Assembly (NCBI GenBank): GCA_947683625.1
Contig: CANTUR010001408.1
Coordinates: forward strand, 1 to 64,000
Length of the DNA: 64,000 bases
Source: Mallotus nudiflorus
Taxonomy: Eukaryota > Streptophyta > Magnoliopsida > Malpighiales > Euphorbiaceae
Reading direction: 5' to 3'
In this document: one piece after another, positions 35,025-45,779 of the stretch
Position numbering within the stretch: position 1 is the stretch's first letter
Layout of the letters: each line of letters begins with the position of its first letter
The notes under the pieces: model-generated
What the model was told of the DNA's origin: nothing
The model's database searches: none
Seen by the model: only the letters and a program-made list of their open reading frames with translations
Program-made: the position numbers and the translations under genes

Positions 35025-35222
35025 GAAGTTCGTATCAGAGTGGAGTTCTGTGTCAGGGCTTAGTTATGTGAGTTGTGGCCCTAGTTTTAAAGTTGTGTTT
35101 TCTGTTGGACTACTGCAGTGTATTAGGTTCGAGTATGTCTTGATGAGTATTCCTTGCTGTAGTTTTCAGCGTTATTCCTCCGTTGTCTGTTTTGTCTGAA
35201 TCTTTCCGTTTGTCTTTTCAGA

Positions 35223-38200
35223 ATGAGGAGGCGAGCGCGTGTCGCTCCACCGGTCGTTGAGGCCGAGGATGATGAGTCTTTTCAGGATGAGGTTTTACCT
35301 CCTGAGCCGCCAGTTAGACGTAGAGGTCGTGGCAGGGGTAGACCTCGAGGAGCGGCAGGTCGCCGTAGGCAGAGAGAGTTACAGGACGAGGAGCCTGTTG
35401 AGCCTGATTTTGATGTTCCTGTTCCTCCAGTTGTTCAGCCTGTTCAGCCTGCCTATCAGCAGGGTATGTCTGACCCTGAGGCAGCTTTGTTCTATGCCCG
35501 AGTTGGCAGGATTGCTTTTGATGGTACTTCTGATCCTTTAGATTTTCTGCATGCGATTGAGACTAGGACTCGGACTGCTCATACCGAGTACCAGAGGATC
35601 ATGATCGTTGAGTTGTCTGTCGAGGGACCAGCCTTGGATTGGTTTATTCAGATGATCCAGCCCTATATGATGACGATGACATGGGCTCAGTTTCGAGAGC
35701 GATTCATGAGGAGATTTTGTCCAGAGCCTCTTCGTTTGAGCTATCGTCTTCGTCTGACTAGTATTTCTCGTGGAGATCGATCTGTAGAGGAGTATACCCG
35801 AGAGTTCCTTCGTCTGGGTAGATATGCTGAGGATCTGATGCGAGATCAGTATTTCGCTGTTACTACTTATGTTACTGGTTTGGGTTCAGCTTTTGCTGGT
35901 ATGCCCACAGCAGGTCTTACTCTCGAGTCTGTGATTGAGCTAGCTAAGGAGATTGAGCTGAGGTTAGTTAGGCAGGGAGCGATGCCTGATTATTACCAGT
36001 TGGGAGTTCAGTCGAGTGGATTGCAGGCTACTCCGTATTCGAGTTTTCATATTGGTTCGAGTAGTCAGCAGCGAGGTTCGACTCAGCAGAGTCAGAGACA
36101 ACAGCAGCGAGTGCATCGGAGCAGTAGACATGGCCGTGGAGGTCAGCGTAGATCGTTCAGATTTGGGTCAGGTGCTTCGAGCAGCAGCAGTGGTCGTAGT
36201 TCTGGATCAGCGGCCAGTGTTTGTCAGACTTGTGGTAGAGTCCATCAGGGACCGTGTTATCTGACACCACTGACATGCTTCAGATGCGGACAGACAGGAT
36301 ATTTTGCCAGATCGTGTCCTTATTCTGGGTATCAGCAGCAGCAGATTCCGCGATTCCCACAGCAGTCGATTGCTAGTGCAGCACCCGTGCCATTTCAGTT
36401 GCCACCAGCCCAGCATCAGAGTTCTACTCAGTTTGTTCCACAGCAGAGTCGTGGTAGAGGTACTAGAGGAGGTGCTAGAGGTGTTGGCCAGGCTTCTACC
36501 AGTCAGCAGGGAGGTCGAGGCCAGGCAAGAGTCTTCCATCTGACTCAGCAGGATGCTCAGGCATCTAATGCAGTCGTGGCAGGTATTCTTTCTGTTTGTT
36601 ACCTGGATGCTTTGGTTTTGTTTGATCCGGGTGCCACGCATTCGTTTGTTTCTCCCATTTTTGCTTCTAAATCTTGTTGGCAAGCTTCGAGGATGGCTTT
36701 TCCTTTGTCTGTTGCCACTCCTCTGAGTGATTCCTTGGACGCCGATATTGTTCTTTCTGGTTGTCCAGTTCTCGTGGGAGATAGAGAATTACCCGCCGAT
36801 TTGATTTTGTTGGATGTGATGGAGTTCGATGTTATTTTGGGGATGGATTGGTTGTCTCAGCATTATGCCGTGGTTGATTGCAGGAATAAGGAGGTGATTT
36901 TCAGAATTCCTGGTGAAGTAGAATTTAAGTTTGTTGGTGACAGGAGTTCAGCACCTCAGAATCTTATTTCTGTTATTTCAGCTAGGAAGTTGTTGAGGAA
37001 AGGTTGTCAGGGGTTTTTGGCATTGGTTAGGGATACGTCAGTGGAGAAGTTGTTACTCACAGATGTTCCGGTTGCTTGTGAGTTTCTTGATGTTTTTCCC
37101 GATGAGTTGCCAGGTTTACCACCTCATAGAGAGATTGAGTTCTGTATAGATGTGGTTCCAGGTACTACTCCTATATCTATGCCACCTTATCGTATGGCTC
37201 CTGCAGAGTTGAGAGAGTTAAAGGAGCAATTGCAAGAGTTGTTGGATAAAGGTTTTATCAGACCTAGTGTTTCTCCTTGGGGTGCACCAGTCCTATTTAT
37301 GAAGAAGAAGGATGGTACCCTGAGTCTGTGCATTGACTATAGAGAGCTGAACAAGGTGACAGTGAAGAACAAGTATCCTCTCCCGAGGATTGATGATTTG
37401 TTTGATCAGTTACAAGGTGCACAATTCTTTTCTAAGGTCGACTTGAGGTCGGGTTATCATCAGCTGCGGATCAGTGAAGCTGATATTCCTAAGACAGCAT
37501 TCCGCACTAGATATGGTCATTATGAGTTTCTGGTGATGTCTTTTGGTTTGACTAATGCACCAGCAACTTTTATGGACCTGATGAACAGAGTATTCAGACC
37601 GTATGTGGATCAGTTTGTAGTAGTCTTCATTGATGATATACTAGTATATTCGAGGAGTATGGAAGAGCACGTATATCACTTGAGGATTGTACTACAGACA
37701 CTGAGAGATCATCAGCTTTATGCTAAATTCTCGAAGTGTGATTTCTGGATGGAGAGTGTTTCTTTTCTTGGACACGTAGTGTCTAAAGAAGGTATTCAGG
37801 TTGATCCACAGAAGGTTGAGGCAGTATCTGAGTGGCCTAGACCTACTTCAGTTACTGAGATTTGGAGTTTTCTGGGTTTAGCCGGGTATTATAGGCGGTT
37901 TGTGCAGGATTTTTCCAGGATAGCAGCCCCTATGACTCGCTTGACTCAGAAGAATGTTAGATTTGAGTGGTCAGAAGCTTGTGAGAATAGTTTTCAGTTG
38001 TTGAAGGAGAAGTTGACCACAGCGCCAGTATTAGCTTTGCCTAATAGTGTGGATAAGTTCACAGTTTACTGTGATGCCTCTAGAATTGGTCTTGGTTGTG
38101 TGTTGATGCAGAATGGAAGGGTGATAGCCTATGCTTCGAGGCAGTTGAAGAAGCATGAGCAGAACTATCCCACACATGATCTAGAGATGGCTGCAGTGAT

Positions 38201-39974
38201 CTTTGCTTTGAAGATTTGGAGACATTATCTGTACGGGGTGACTTGTGAGATATTTACTGATCACAAGAGCCTTAAGTACATTTTCCAGCAGCGAGATCTG
38301 AATTTGAGGCAGAGAAGATGGTTGGAACTGTTGAAGGACTATGATTGCGAGATTCTTTACCATCCGGGTAAGGCTAATGTGGTAGCAGATGCCTTGAGTA
38401 GGAAGTCCTCAGGTAGTCTTGCTCACATCGGTATTGAGAGGAGACCATTAATCCAGGAATTGCATCTGATGGTGGATCAAGGTCTGATGATGAAGATCAG
38501 TAGATCAGGTGGACTGTTAGCTCAGTTTAAAGTACGATCTGTACTGAGGGATAGGATTAAAGCAGCTCAGAGCCGAGATCCTATTCTAGAAGAGCTTGCA
38601 GAGAATGTCAGAGCAGGGAAGTTCACTGATTTCACACTCGATGATGATGGTGTGTTGTGGATCAGTGGTAGATTGTGTGTTCCTGATGTGGATGATTTGA
38701 GAGAAGAGATCCTAGAGGAAGCACATTCTACAGCCTACAGCGTTCATCCTGGTGTTACTAAGATGTACCACAGTATCAGAGATTTATACTGGTGGGATGG
38801 ATTGAAGAAGGATGTTGCTGATTATGTTGCTAAGTGCTTGACTTGTCAGCAAGTGAAAGCCGAACATCAGAAGCCTTCTGGGAAGCTTCAACCTCTTCTT
38901 ATTCCCGAGTGGAAGTGGGAAAGGATAGCTATGGATTTTGTGGTCGGTTTACCTCGTTCGAAGGATGGATACGATTCCATCTGGGTGATTGTAGACAGAT
39001 TGACGAAGTCTGCACATTTCTTGCCTGTGAAAGCCACATATTCAGTTGCTAGATTGGCGAAGTTGTACGTGAAGCATATTGTATGCCTTCATGGAGTACC
39101 TGTGTCCATTGTGTCAGACAGAGGTTCGGTGTTTACTTCTCGTTTCTGGCAGAAGTTGCAAGAAGCGATGGGCACTAGGTTGGATTTCAGTACTGCTTTT
39201 CATCCTCAGACAGATGGTCAGTCTGAGAGGACGATCCAGACACTGGAAGATATGTTGAGGATGTGTGTCTTGGATTTGGGAGGTAGCTGGGATGATCATT
39301 TATCGCTTGTTGAGTTTGCATATAATAACAGCTACCATAGCAGTATTGGCATGGCACCATATGAGGCGTTGTATGGAAGGAAGTGTAGATCCCCGTTGAG
39401 TTGGGATGAGATTGGTGAGAGAGCTTTGACTGGACCAGAGATGGTTCAGGATGCTGCAGAGAAAGTCGCCGTGATCAAGCGTAGATTAGAGACCGCAGTT
39501 AGCAGACAGAAGAGTTATGCGGATCCTAGGCGCAGAGATGTGGAGTTTCAGGTTGGAGATTTCGTTTTTCTGAAAGTATCTCCGATGAAGGGTGTGATGA
39601 GATTTGGTAGGAAGGGTAAGTTAGCACCGAGATATATTGGACCGTTTGAGATTCTGGAGAGAATTGGCACTGTTGCATATCGGTTGGATTTGCCTCCGAG
39701 TATGTCGCAGGTGCATCCAGTATTTCATATCTCGATGTTGAGGAAGTATATCTCAGATCCTTCACATGTGTTGAAACCAGACAGTGTGGAAGTGAGTGAA
39801 GATTTGACGTTTGTGGAAGAACCTGTGGCGATCGTTGATTTTCAAGTTCGACAGTTGAGATCGAAGCAGATTCCGATGGTCAAGGTTTTGTGGCGTAGCG
39901 ACAGAGTTGAAGAGCATACGTGGGAGACTGAAGCTGAGATGCGAGCTTCTTACCCGTATCTCTTTCCTTCCTGA
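35223..39974 (+). CDS. Gag-Pol polyprotein of the Tekay element
   Basis: 1583 residues without a stop. Start chosen at the first ATG after the primer site, two bases beyond an acceptor-like TTTTCAG. N-terminus Arg-rich and acidic (15-60); Gag core about 95-255 (GPALDWFIQMIQ); Ser/Gln-rich linker; CQTCGRVHQGPC near 334; knuckle C352-X2-C355-X4-Y360-X4-C365, Tyr replacing His. Protease: D468-P-G, where D-S/T-G is usual. RT 670-850 with FIDD (D804, D805). RNase H D951, E988, D1013, D1056. Integrase zinc site H1168, H1175, C1205, C1208; core D1238, D1299, E1335 (35 residues between the last two); GPF at 1473; end 1530-1583 chromodomain-like (VKVLWRSDRVEEHTWETE). All polymerase and integrase catalytic residues are in place. 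It copies the element's RNA in cytoplasmic particles and inserts the DNA in chromatin. It shows no decay apart from the knuckle. Confidence 0.95.
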   Translation: MRRRARVAPPVVEAEDDESFQDEVLPPEPPVRRRGRGRGRPRGAAGRRRQRELQDEEPVEPDFDVPVPPVVQPVQPAYQQGMSDPEAALFYARVGRIAFDGTSDPLDFLHAIETRTRTAHTEYQRIMIVELSVEGPALDWFIQMIQPYMMTMTWAQFRERFMRRFCPEPLRLSYRLRLTSISRGDRSVEEYTREFLRLGRYAEDLMRDQYFAVTTYVTGLGSAFAGMPTAGLTLESVIELAKEIELRLVRQGAMPDYYQLGVQSSGLQATPYSSFHIGSSSQQRGSTQQSQRQQQRVHRSSRHGRGGQRRSFRFGSGASSSSSGRSSGSAASVCQTCGRVHQGPCYLTPLTCFRCGQTGYFARSCPYSGYQQQQIPRFPQQSIASAAPVPFQLPPAQHQSSTQFVPQQSRGRGTRGGARGVGQASTSQQGGRGQARVFHLTQQDAQASNAVVAGILSVCYLDALVLFDPGATHSFVSPIFASKSCWQASRMAFPLSVATPLSDSLDADIVLSGCPVLVGDRELPADLILLDVMEFDVILGMDWLSQHYAVVDCRNKEVIFRIPGEVEFKFVGDRSSAPQNLISVISARKLLRKGCQGFLALVRDTSVEKLLLTDVPVACEFLDVFPDELPGLPPHREIEFCIDVVPGTTPISMPPYRMAPAELRELKEQLQELLDKGFIRPSVSPWGAPVLFMKKKDGTLSLCIDYRELNKVTVKNKYPLPRIDDLFDQLQGAQFFSKVDLRSGYHQLRISEADIPKTAFRTRYGHYEFLVMSFGLTNAPATFMDLMNRVFRPYVDQFVVVFIDDILVYSRSMEEHVYHLRIVLQTLRDHQLYAKFSKCDFWMESVSFLGHVVSKEGIQVDPQKVEAVSEWPRPTSVTEIWSFLGLAGYYRRFVQDFSRIAAPMTRLTQKNVRFEWSEACENSFQLLKEKLTTAPVLALPNSVDKFTVYCDASRIGLGCVLMQNGRVIAYASRQLKKHEQNYPTHDLEMAAVIFALKIWRHYLYGVTCEIFTDHKSLKYIFQQRDLNLRQRRWLELLKDYDCEILYHPGKANVVADALSRKSSGSLAHIGIERRPLIQELHLMVDQGLMMKISRSGGLLAQFKVRSVLRDRIKAAQSRDPILEELAENVRAGKFTDFTLDDDGVLWISGRLCVPDVDDLREEILEEAHSTAYSVHPGVTKMYHSIRDLYWWDGLKKDVADYVAKCLTCQQVKAEHQKPSGKLQPLLIPEWKWERIAMDFVVGLPRSKDGYDSIWVIVDRLTKSAHFLPVKATYSVARLAKLYVKHIVCLHGVPVSIVSDRGSVFTSRFWQKLQEAMGTRLDFSTAFHPQTDGQSERTIQTLEDMLRMCVLDLGGSWDDHLSLVEFAYNNSYHSSIGMAPYEALYGRKCRSPLSWDEIGERALTGPEMVQDAAEKVAVIKRRLETAVSRQKSYADPRRRDVEFQVGDFVFLKVSPMKGVMRFGRKGKLAPRYIGPFEILERIGTVAYRLDLPPSMSQVHPVFHISMLRKYISDPSHVLKPDSVEVSEDLTFVEEPVAIVDFQVRQLRSKQIPMVKVLWRSDRVEEHTWETEAEMRASYPYLFPS

Positions 39975-40015
39975 TTCTGTAATCTTGTTTTTAGAATTCG
40001 GGGACGAATTCCTGT

Positions 40016-40027
40016 AAGGGGGGAAGA
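40016..40027 (+). other. Polypurine tract of the Tekay element
   Basis: AAGGGGGGAAGA one base before the 3' LTR; primer for plus-strand DNA synthesis. Confidence 0.85.
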
Positions 40028-40028
40028 C

Positions 40029-43000
40029 TGTAATATCCCGTAATTTTAAAAATATTTTTACACTGTACCGGGATATGCAGTGTCAGTGATTTTTGTATTT
40101 TATACGATATTTTTATGAGTTGATATGTATTTTAAACCTATTTTAATTACTGTCTATTATTTTCAGTATTTTACGTAAAATTTTCCCGGGACTTTCATTT
40201 TCGGGGAAATTTTCACGTAAACAATTTATTATTAATTATGTTAAATGTATTTACGGGTTTGCATGAACTCATACATATTTTTAAATTATTAAATAAAGCC
40301 TGTGTGTATATTTATTTAATTAGGGTTTATTATTACCCTAATATTTTATTATTTATTTATTATTATTTGATTATTTTATTTATTATTAAATTATTAAAAT
40401 TTATTATTTTTTTTCTTTTTTCTTTTTTTTTCTTTTTCTTTTCCTTTTTCTTTCTTTTTCTTTTCTTTTCTCTTTCCTTTTCTTTCTTTTTCTTTTTCTT
40501 CTTCTTCTTCTTCTTTCTTCCCGTGCGTGACCGCCGGACCACCCATCTTCCCACCGTGGTTTCTCCCTCCTCCGGCCACCGTTTTCGACACCGCCGGTCT
40601 CTATCTTCTCCTTGAGCTCCGGTGAGTGTTATTCTAGCTTTGGTTTGAGCTAAAATGGTCTAGAATTGGTTAGGTTTCGATTTGTAAATTTCGGCCTATT
40701 AGGGTTTTCGATTTTTTTGAGCTTCGAATTGGATGATTCATGGAAAATTCTTTCACAAATGTTGTTCCTGGTAGTTTAATCTTCATGTATGAATTTTTGT
40801 AGAATTTTTGGAGATTGTTTGGATTTTTGGGTATTTTTGAATATTTTAATATTATTTTCGAATTTTCGGAAATTAATTATTTAAATTATGAAATTGGAGT
40901 TTATGGTTAAATTGGGTGTTGAAATGAATTATAGGAATTTATTTGGAATTTTTATGAATTTCTAAGTATTTATTTTTAATTATTGAAGTTTAGGTGATTT
41001 TGGAAAATTAGGTTAATTGTGTTTTAAATTGAATTTAATTGGTTAATTGAGTTTAATTATTAATATTATTGATAAATATGTTGAGAAAATTAATTTTGGA
41101 TAAGTGTATGATTTTTGGTGAATTTTTGAAGTAATTTAAGTATATTTATATATATAGGGGTATTTTGGTAATTTTACCCTAAATTGTCTAAAAATGTAAT
41201 TTAATTGGTTTTAATAGTTATTTAAGGTATAAAAAATGATTTCTACAAATTATTTGGTATTTTTAACTAATTAAAACTATTTTTCGTGAATTATTTTCAA
41301 TTATATATATAATATACGGTTTTTCTAATAAAATGAGTTTTAATCGACTTTTACAGTGTTTCAAGGTTAATTATGTAATTTCTACGTATGAAATGTATTT
41401 CTGTGATTTAAGGATATTTTCGGTATATCTGGAATATTATTCTGTGTTTGTGGACCCTGGTCGGTGGACTGTAGTTTGGAGTCCGACCGTGGGATTTTGA
41501 TTGTGTTGAGCTTGTTTTTCGAAGTGTGTTTCTTTGCAGGGTCGGCTCTACTCTTTTGAGTAGAGAGATGTCCGTTTTACAGGGGAGGTTCTGCCGAATT
41601 TTTGGTAGAATTCTCGTAAAACGTGATGTCCAGTCGAACCCTAATTCTGTTTCCGTATTTTAATACTCTAGATTGAATTCTAGGATTTCTGTTAGGTTTA
41701 TTCTAATGTCGGTTATTTATTGCTTGATTAGTTGCGCCGAGACCGAGGGCTAGTGGACCAGGCCCGTCGGACCTGTCTCGTGGAGCGCATTAGGTGAGTT
41801 ACTATATTATATATATATGCTTAGGATGCATGATTTAGAAAATGCATGTTTTATTTTGACTGAATATGCATAAATAACATGATTTATATTCAAGTATATT
41901 TTTGGTATATTTTTGGTATATAATAAATTATATACATGTTTTATTAATAAAATATATTTAAAATGTTTTTAAATATATTTTTAGTTTAATTCATGATTTG
42001 ATTGAATTTATTTGACGTATATATACTCAAAATATACTTGGTTTATGTTTGGTATATTTTCGGTATATATATGGTTTATATTGTTGATTTATTTAAATTC
42101 ATGCATCATGTATTTGTGAATGAATGTTTTATTATTTATTACTGAAGGATATCAATAGAACGTGCTACCTAGTGGGCAGCACTAGGACCGAGTACGTACC
42201 GGTACGCCTATAGTATTTAGGCTTTATTACTGACTATTTGTGGATATCGATTTGATTATGATTATTGGATGTGTGAGATGTGGTTTGTGGGTGTGATTGC
42301 TGGAGCTCGGTTGACCAAGTGTCTCGGGGCCAATCACACTGGCAGTCAGACTGCTGGAGCTCGGTTGACTTAGTGTCTCGGGGCCAGTCTACTGTCCATA
42401 TGGATTAAGTGGATATATTTGGAATCAGTGAGCCTGTATGGCTAGAGTGTTGTTTAACACTATTTTTCTGAGGTTGCGATATTCTAGGGTTCTATGTGAT
42501 CCTTCATAAAAGTTGATTTTCAGACAAAATATATAAAATGATTTTTCTGCATCTGTATGAACTTGCCTGTATATATACATATTACTCATATACTGTTGAC
42601 TGTTTGCATTATCACTTAGAGTGTATGTATATATACTATAGTAATTCACTCAGTGAGGTCTGACTCCCCTCCGTTGACTATTTTTCAGGAGAGTCAACTT
42701 CCTCAGACCTCAGTAGCAGGTCGATACGCCGGATTTCTTCCGCCCCGGCTTCTTTATGTAAATTGTCTACTTGAGTCTTATTTATTTTATCTAGACACTG
42801 CAGTAGCTGTAAATTACAGTATTGGATTTTATGTACTTTATTTTAAAGAGATGTATTATGTTAAAACTGGATTTGTATAAGATTATACATTTATGAGATT
42901 ATATATGCGATGTGATGAGTTTTGAATTATATCCAGTTGTTATGGATGATATTGTAATATTTATGATTTTATTTTCCGCTGCATATTATATTTTTATGGT

Positions 43001-43104
43001 TATTATTGCTTATTTATTTTATTTTTAGGCTTGCTACGGGTTCCGGATTCGAAAGAATTCCCGTTCCCTAGCGCCGGTCATGGCCCCTGTTTTGGGTCGT
43101 GACA
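40029..43104 (+). repeat. 3' LTR of the Tekay element
   Basis: 3076 bp, TGTAATATCCCG to GTCGTGACA. Every landmark is exactly 8096 bases from its 5' LTR counterpart and no difference was found in the parts compared, which is the sign of a recent insertion. Confidence 0.93.
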
Positions 43105-43109
43105 ATTAC

Positions 43110-43912
43110 AAACTTCTTACTATTTGGATTGTATAGTTTGTACCTTTTTGAATGAGTAGAATAGCCGATAAAGATATATCTTTCACTTTTGTCATCAAGC
43201 TTGGTTCTTCTTTCATCTGGTACATGAACATGGGCTAAACTTCCAAATATTCTAATGTGAGAAATTCTAGGCTTTCTTCCATTCTAGACTTTTTGTGGTG
43301 TCTTTCCCCAAACACTCCTTATTGGAGATCGGTTGGATAGGTAGACTATTGTAGCTACTGCTTTTGCCTAAAATTCTTTAGGCAAATGTTTGCTTTTGAT
43401 CATGCTTTGTGCCATATCAATGATGGTTCTATTTTTTGTTTATGTAATGCCATGTTATTGTGGAGATCTCGAAACAGTGTGAAAATGTCAAATTCCACTT
43501 ATTGTATAGAATGCTTGGAATTCCTTTAAAGTGAATTATCCTCCTCAATCTAATCTTAATGCTTTAATCTTCCGACGATTCTTATTCTCATTCTCTACAG
43601 CAGCTTTAAATGTCCTGAATGTCTTAAAAGTTTCAAATACTTTTGATTTTGGGTTCAAGAAATATACCAACTTTTTCTTGAAAAGTCATCAATAAAAAGA
43701 AGAAAATAGTTATTTTAACTAAGAGAGCTTGGAGTAATTAACCCATAACCACCAGTATGAATGAGCTCTAATGGCTTCTTAGCTCTTGAGTATGATTCCT
43801 TGGCAAAACTATTTCTGAATTGCTTTCTGAATAAACACCCTTCACAAAATTGATCTGGATGATTGATGCAAGGTAGTCCTCTCACTATTCTCTTCTTCAG
43901 TAACAGTTCCAA
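43110..43912 (-). pseudogene. Copia integrase, interrupted
   Basis: The minus-strand open piece 43912-43715 has the pre-integrase end of copia (NHPDQFCEGCLFRKQFRNSF) and the start of the core (KPLELIHTGGYG, where the usual catalytic Asp context HTDVCG reads HTGGYG, so the first Asp is Gly). The rest to 43110 is broken. The domain continues on the other side of the Tekay insertion below 31927. Confidence 0.7.
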
Positions 43913-44038
43913 GCTTCCAAACTTGAGGTGCCCAAATTGAAGATGCTATAACCAAGATGCATCTTTGTAACAAGCTTTCAAACACTTTGCAATATCATTT
44001 TGGATATTCAAAAGAAACAATCTATTTGAGGATATTTT

Positions 44039-44360
44039 TTATTTGGCTATCAAATCTCCATTGCCATTTGTTATAAAAAGATAATAATCTTTTGGGTAAA
44101 AATTATAGCCTTTTTCTAAGAGTTGACTCATACTCAAAATGTTGCATGTCATATCAGACATATGATAGACATCATAAATTGACTGATGACTACTATCTTT
44201 AGCACGAATAAGGATGTTACCTTTTCCTGTTATTGATACTTCTAAATCATCACCAAAGGAAACATTGTTAGCCACTGATTCATCGAGTTCCATGAACATT
44301 CGTCTTTTTCCATATATGTGGTTGCTTGCACCAGTATCAAGGTACCAAGTACTTCCTTAA
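44039..44360 (-). pseudogene. Copia protease
   Basis: The active-site region WYLDTGASNHIYG is intact on the minus strand just upstream of the 86-codon open piece 44299-44039 (SVANNVSFGDDLEVSITGKG; NILSMSQLLEKGY). This is a typical copia retropepsin, the best preserved part of the element. Confidence 0.75.
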
Positions 44361-44415
44361 TCTTCAACATTAATTTTGTAGGATAGTAGCACCATCTTCT
44401 CTTCGATCTTTACTT

Positions 44416-45354
44416 CTATATAATTGGTCTTTTCTTTAACTTTACTGTTGGGAGCTCTGCATTGTAATTCATAATGCCCATATTTCTGACAATTATAACA
44501 TTAAACTTGGGATTTATTATACTTTGAGTTTGGATTGCCTTTCTCATGACTTCTTCTAGAACTTTCACCTTTCTTATAGTTGTTGAAGTTACTATCGTAA
44601 GAACTCCAACCTCGTTCATGACCATGACTTCCACCTCGTCCGCAACTTCTGCCTCTGCCTCGGCCATGTTGATTTCTTTCATTTCCTTGGCTTTCATGCA
44701 TATCCTTAAGTTGCAATTTGAGAAGTTGTTTAGAGATTCCTTAATGCTTCTTGTGCGTCTCTTTATAGGCTTGTAATGAGCCTAGAAGCTGCTCAATCTT
44801 AATTTTCTCTAAGTCTTTTATCTTTTTTATAGTTACAACAATATGGTCAAACTTTGGGTCTATTGAGCGAAGTATCTTTTTCATTATTCTCACATCATCT
44901 AACTTTTTTCCATTTCTTTTTAGTTGATTAGAAACAGCTAAAACTCTGAAAAAATAATTAGTAATGGTCTTACCTCCTTTAATGTGCAAAGATTCAAACT
45001 CCCCTCTTAAGGTTTGAAGACGCACCTTCTTCACTTTTTCTTCTCCTTTATATGATGTTTGTAGCTTCTCCCATGCTTATTTAGCAAAGGTTATATCTGA
45101 AATTTTCTCAAAATTATCATCATTACGGGCTTGATAAATAAAAAAGGAGCCTTCTTATCCTTCTTTCTTGAATCTTTTAAACTATCCTTCTTAGATTGGG
45201 ATGGTAATGTCTCATTTTATGGTTCATTGTAGCCTTTCTCTATGATATCCTAAACATCATGTGCACCAAGTAAAGCCTTTATTTTGATACTATAATTGTC
45301 ATAATTGTTGTTATTAAGTGTTGGAACTTGGAAGGATGCCATACTATTTTCCAT
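44416..45354 (-). pseudogene. Copia Gag
   Basis: Starts at ATG 45354-45352 (MENSMASFQVPTLNNNNYDN), typical of plant copia Gag. The core lies in 45034-44741 (RLQTLRGEFESLHIKGGKTI; KILRSIDPKFDHIVV). A Gly/Arg-rich linker follows (44716-44560). A knuckle CYNCQKYGHYELQC lies at about 44497-44456, with correct Cys/His spacing but directly after a TAA. Stops break the N-terminal half as well. Confidence 0.75.
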
Positions 45355-45763
45355 ATTACTTAATCTGATAAGAATTTACAAAATCTGACTTCACGAATGG
45401 ATCCAGAACACTGAAAAATCTTAAAATGGACTTTGGTCAAAAAGTCAACAGCTTGGTCAACTTTACTCAACGGTTCAATCAACGGCTTGGCAGATAGGTC
45501 AATAGCTTAGTTAAAATGGCTTGTCAGCTCAATCAACGGCTTGACAACTTGCTAAATGGCTTGACAGCTCAGTTAATGACTTAGTGTGACTCGGCTTTAT
45601 GACTCGGCATGACTCAGTTTCAACTCAATGAGTTAACTGAGTTTATGACAGCAAACTTCCGGTGGCAATTGGTGGCGCGTCAAACCTCCGATTGGGTTGA
45701 TTCTAGCGACTTTGGATTCATCTTTCCAAGAGCTTCGATTTGGTATACTATATGTCAATATTT

Positions 45764-45776
45764 GGCTCTGATACCA
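45764..45776 (-). other. Primer-binding site of the copia element
   Basis: TGGTATCAGAGCC on the minus strand, three bases from the 5' LTR; matches initiator tRNA-Met. Confidence 0.85.
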
Positions 45777-45779
45777 CTT

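Larger units (their letters stand above)
31933..43104 (+). mobile_element. Intact Tekay/Del chromovirus-type Ty3/gypsy retrotransposon
   Basis: 11172-bp element inserted into the copia element. Target duplication ATTAC is perfect (31928-31932 and 43105-43109). Both LTRs are 3076 bp with a constant offset of 8096 at every landmark checked, and looked identical where compared, so insertion is recent. A primer-binding site for initiator tRNA-Met follows the 5' LTR (35013-35024). One uninterrupted reading frame of 1583 residues encodes Gag-Pol, and a polypurine tract precedes the 3' LTR (40016-40027). Long LTRs, a single fused frame and a C-terminal chromodomain-like tail after integrase fit the Tekay (Del) clade. 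All structural parts needed for movement are present, with the caveat of an altered Gag knuckle. A solo LTR (47648-50885) and a truncated LTR (55030-56358) show that the family has been active here before. Confidence 0.93.
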
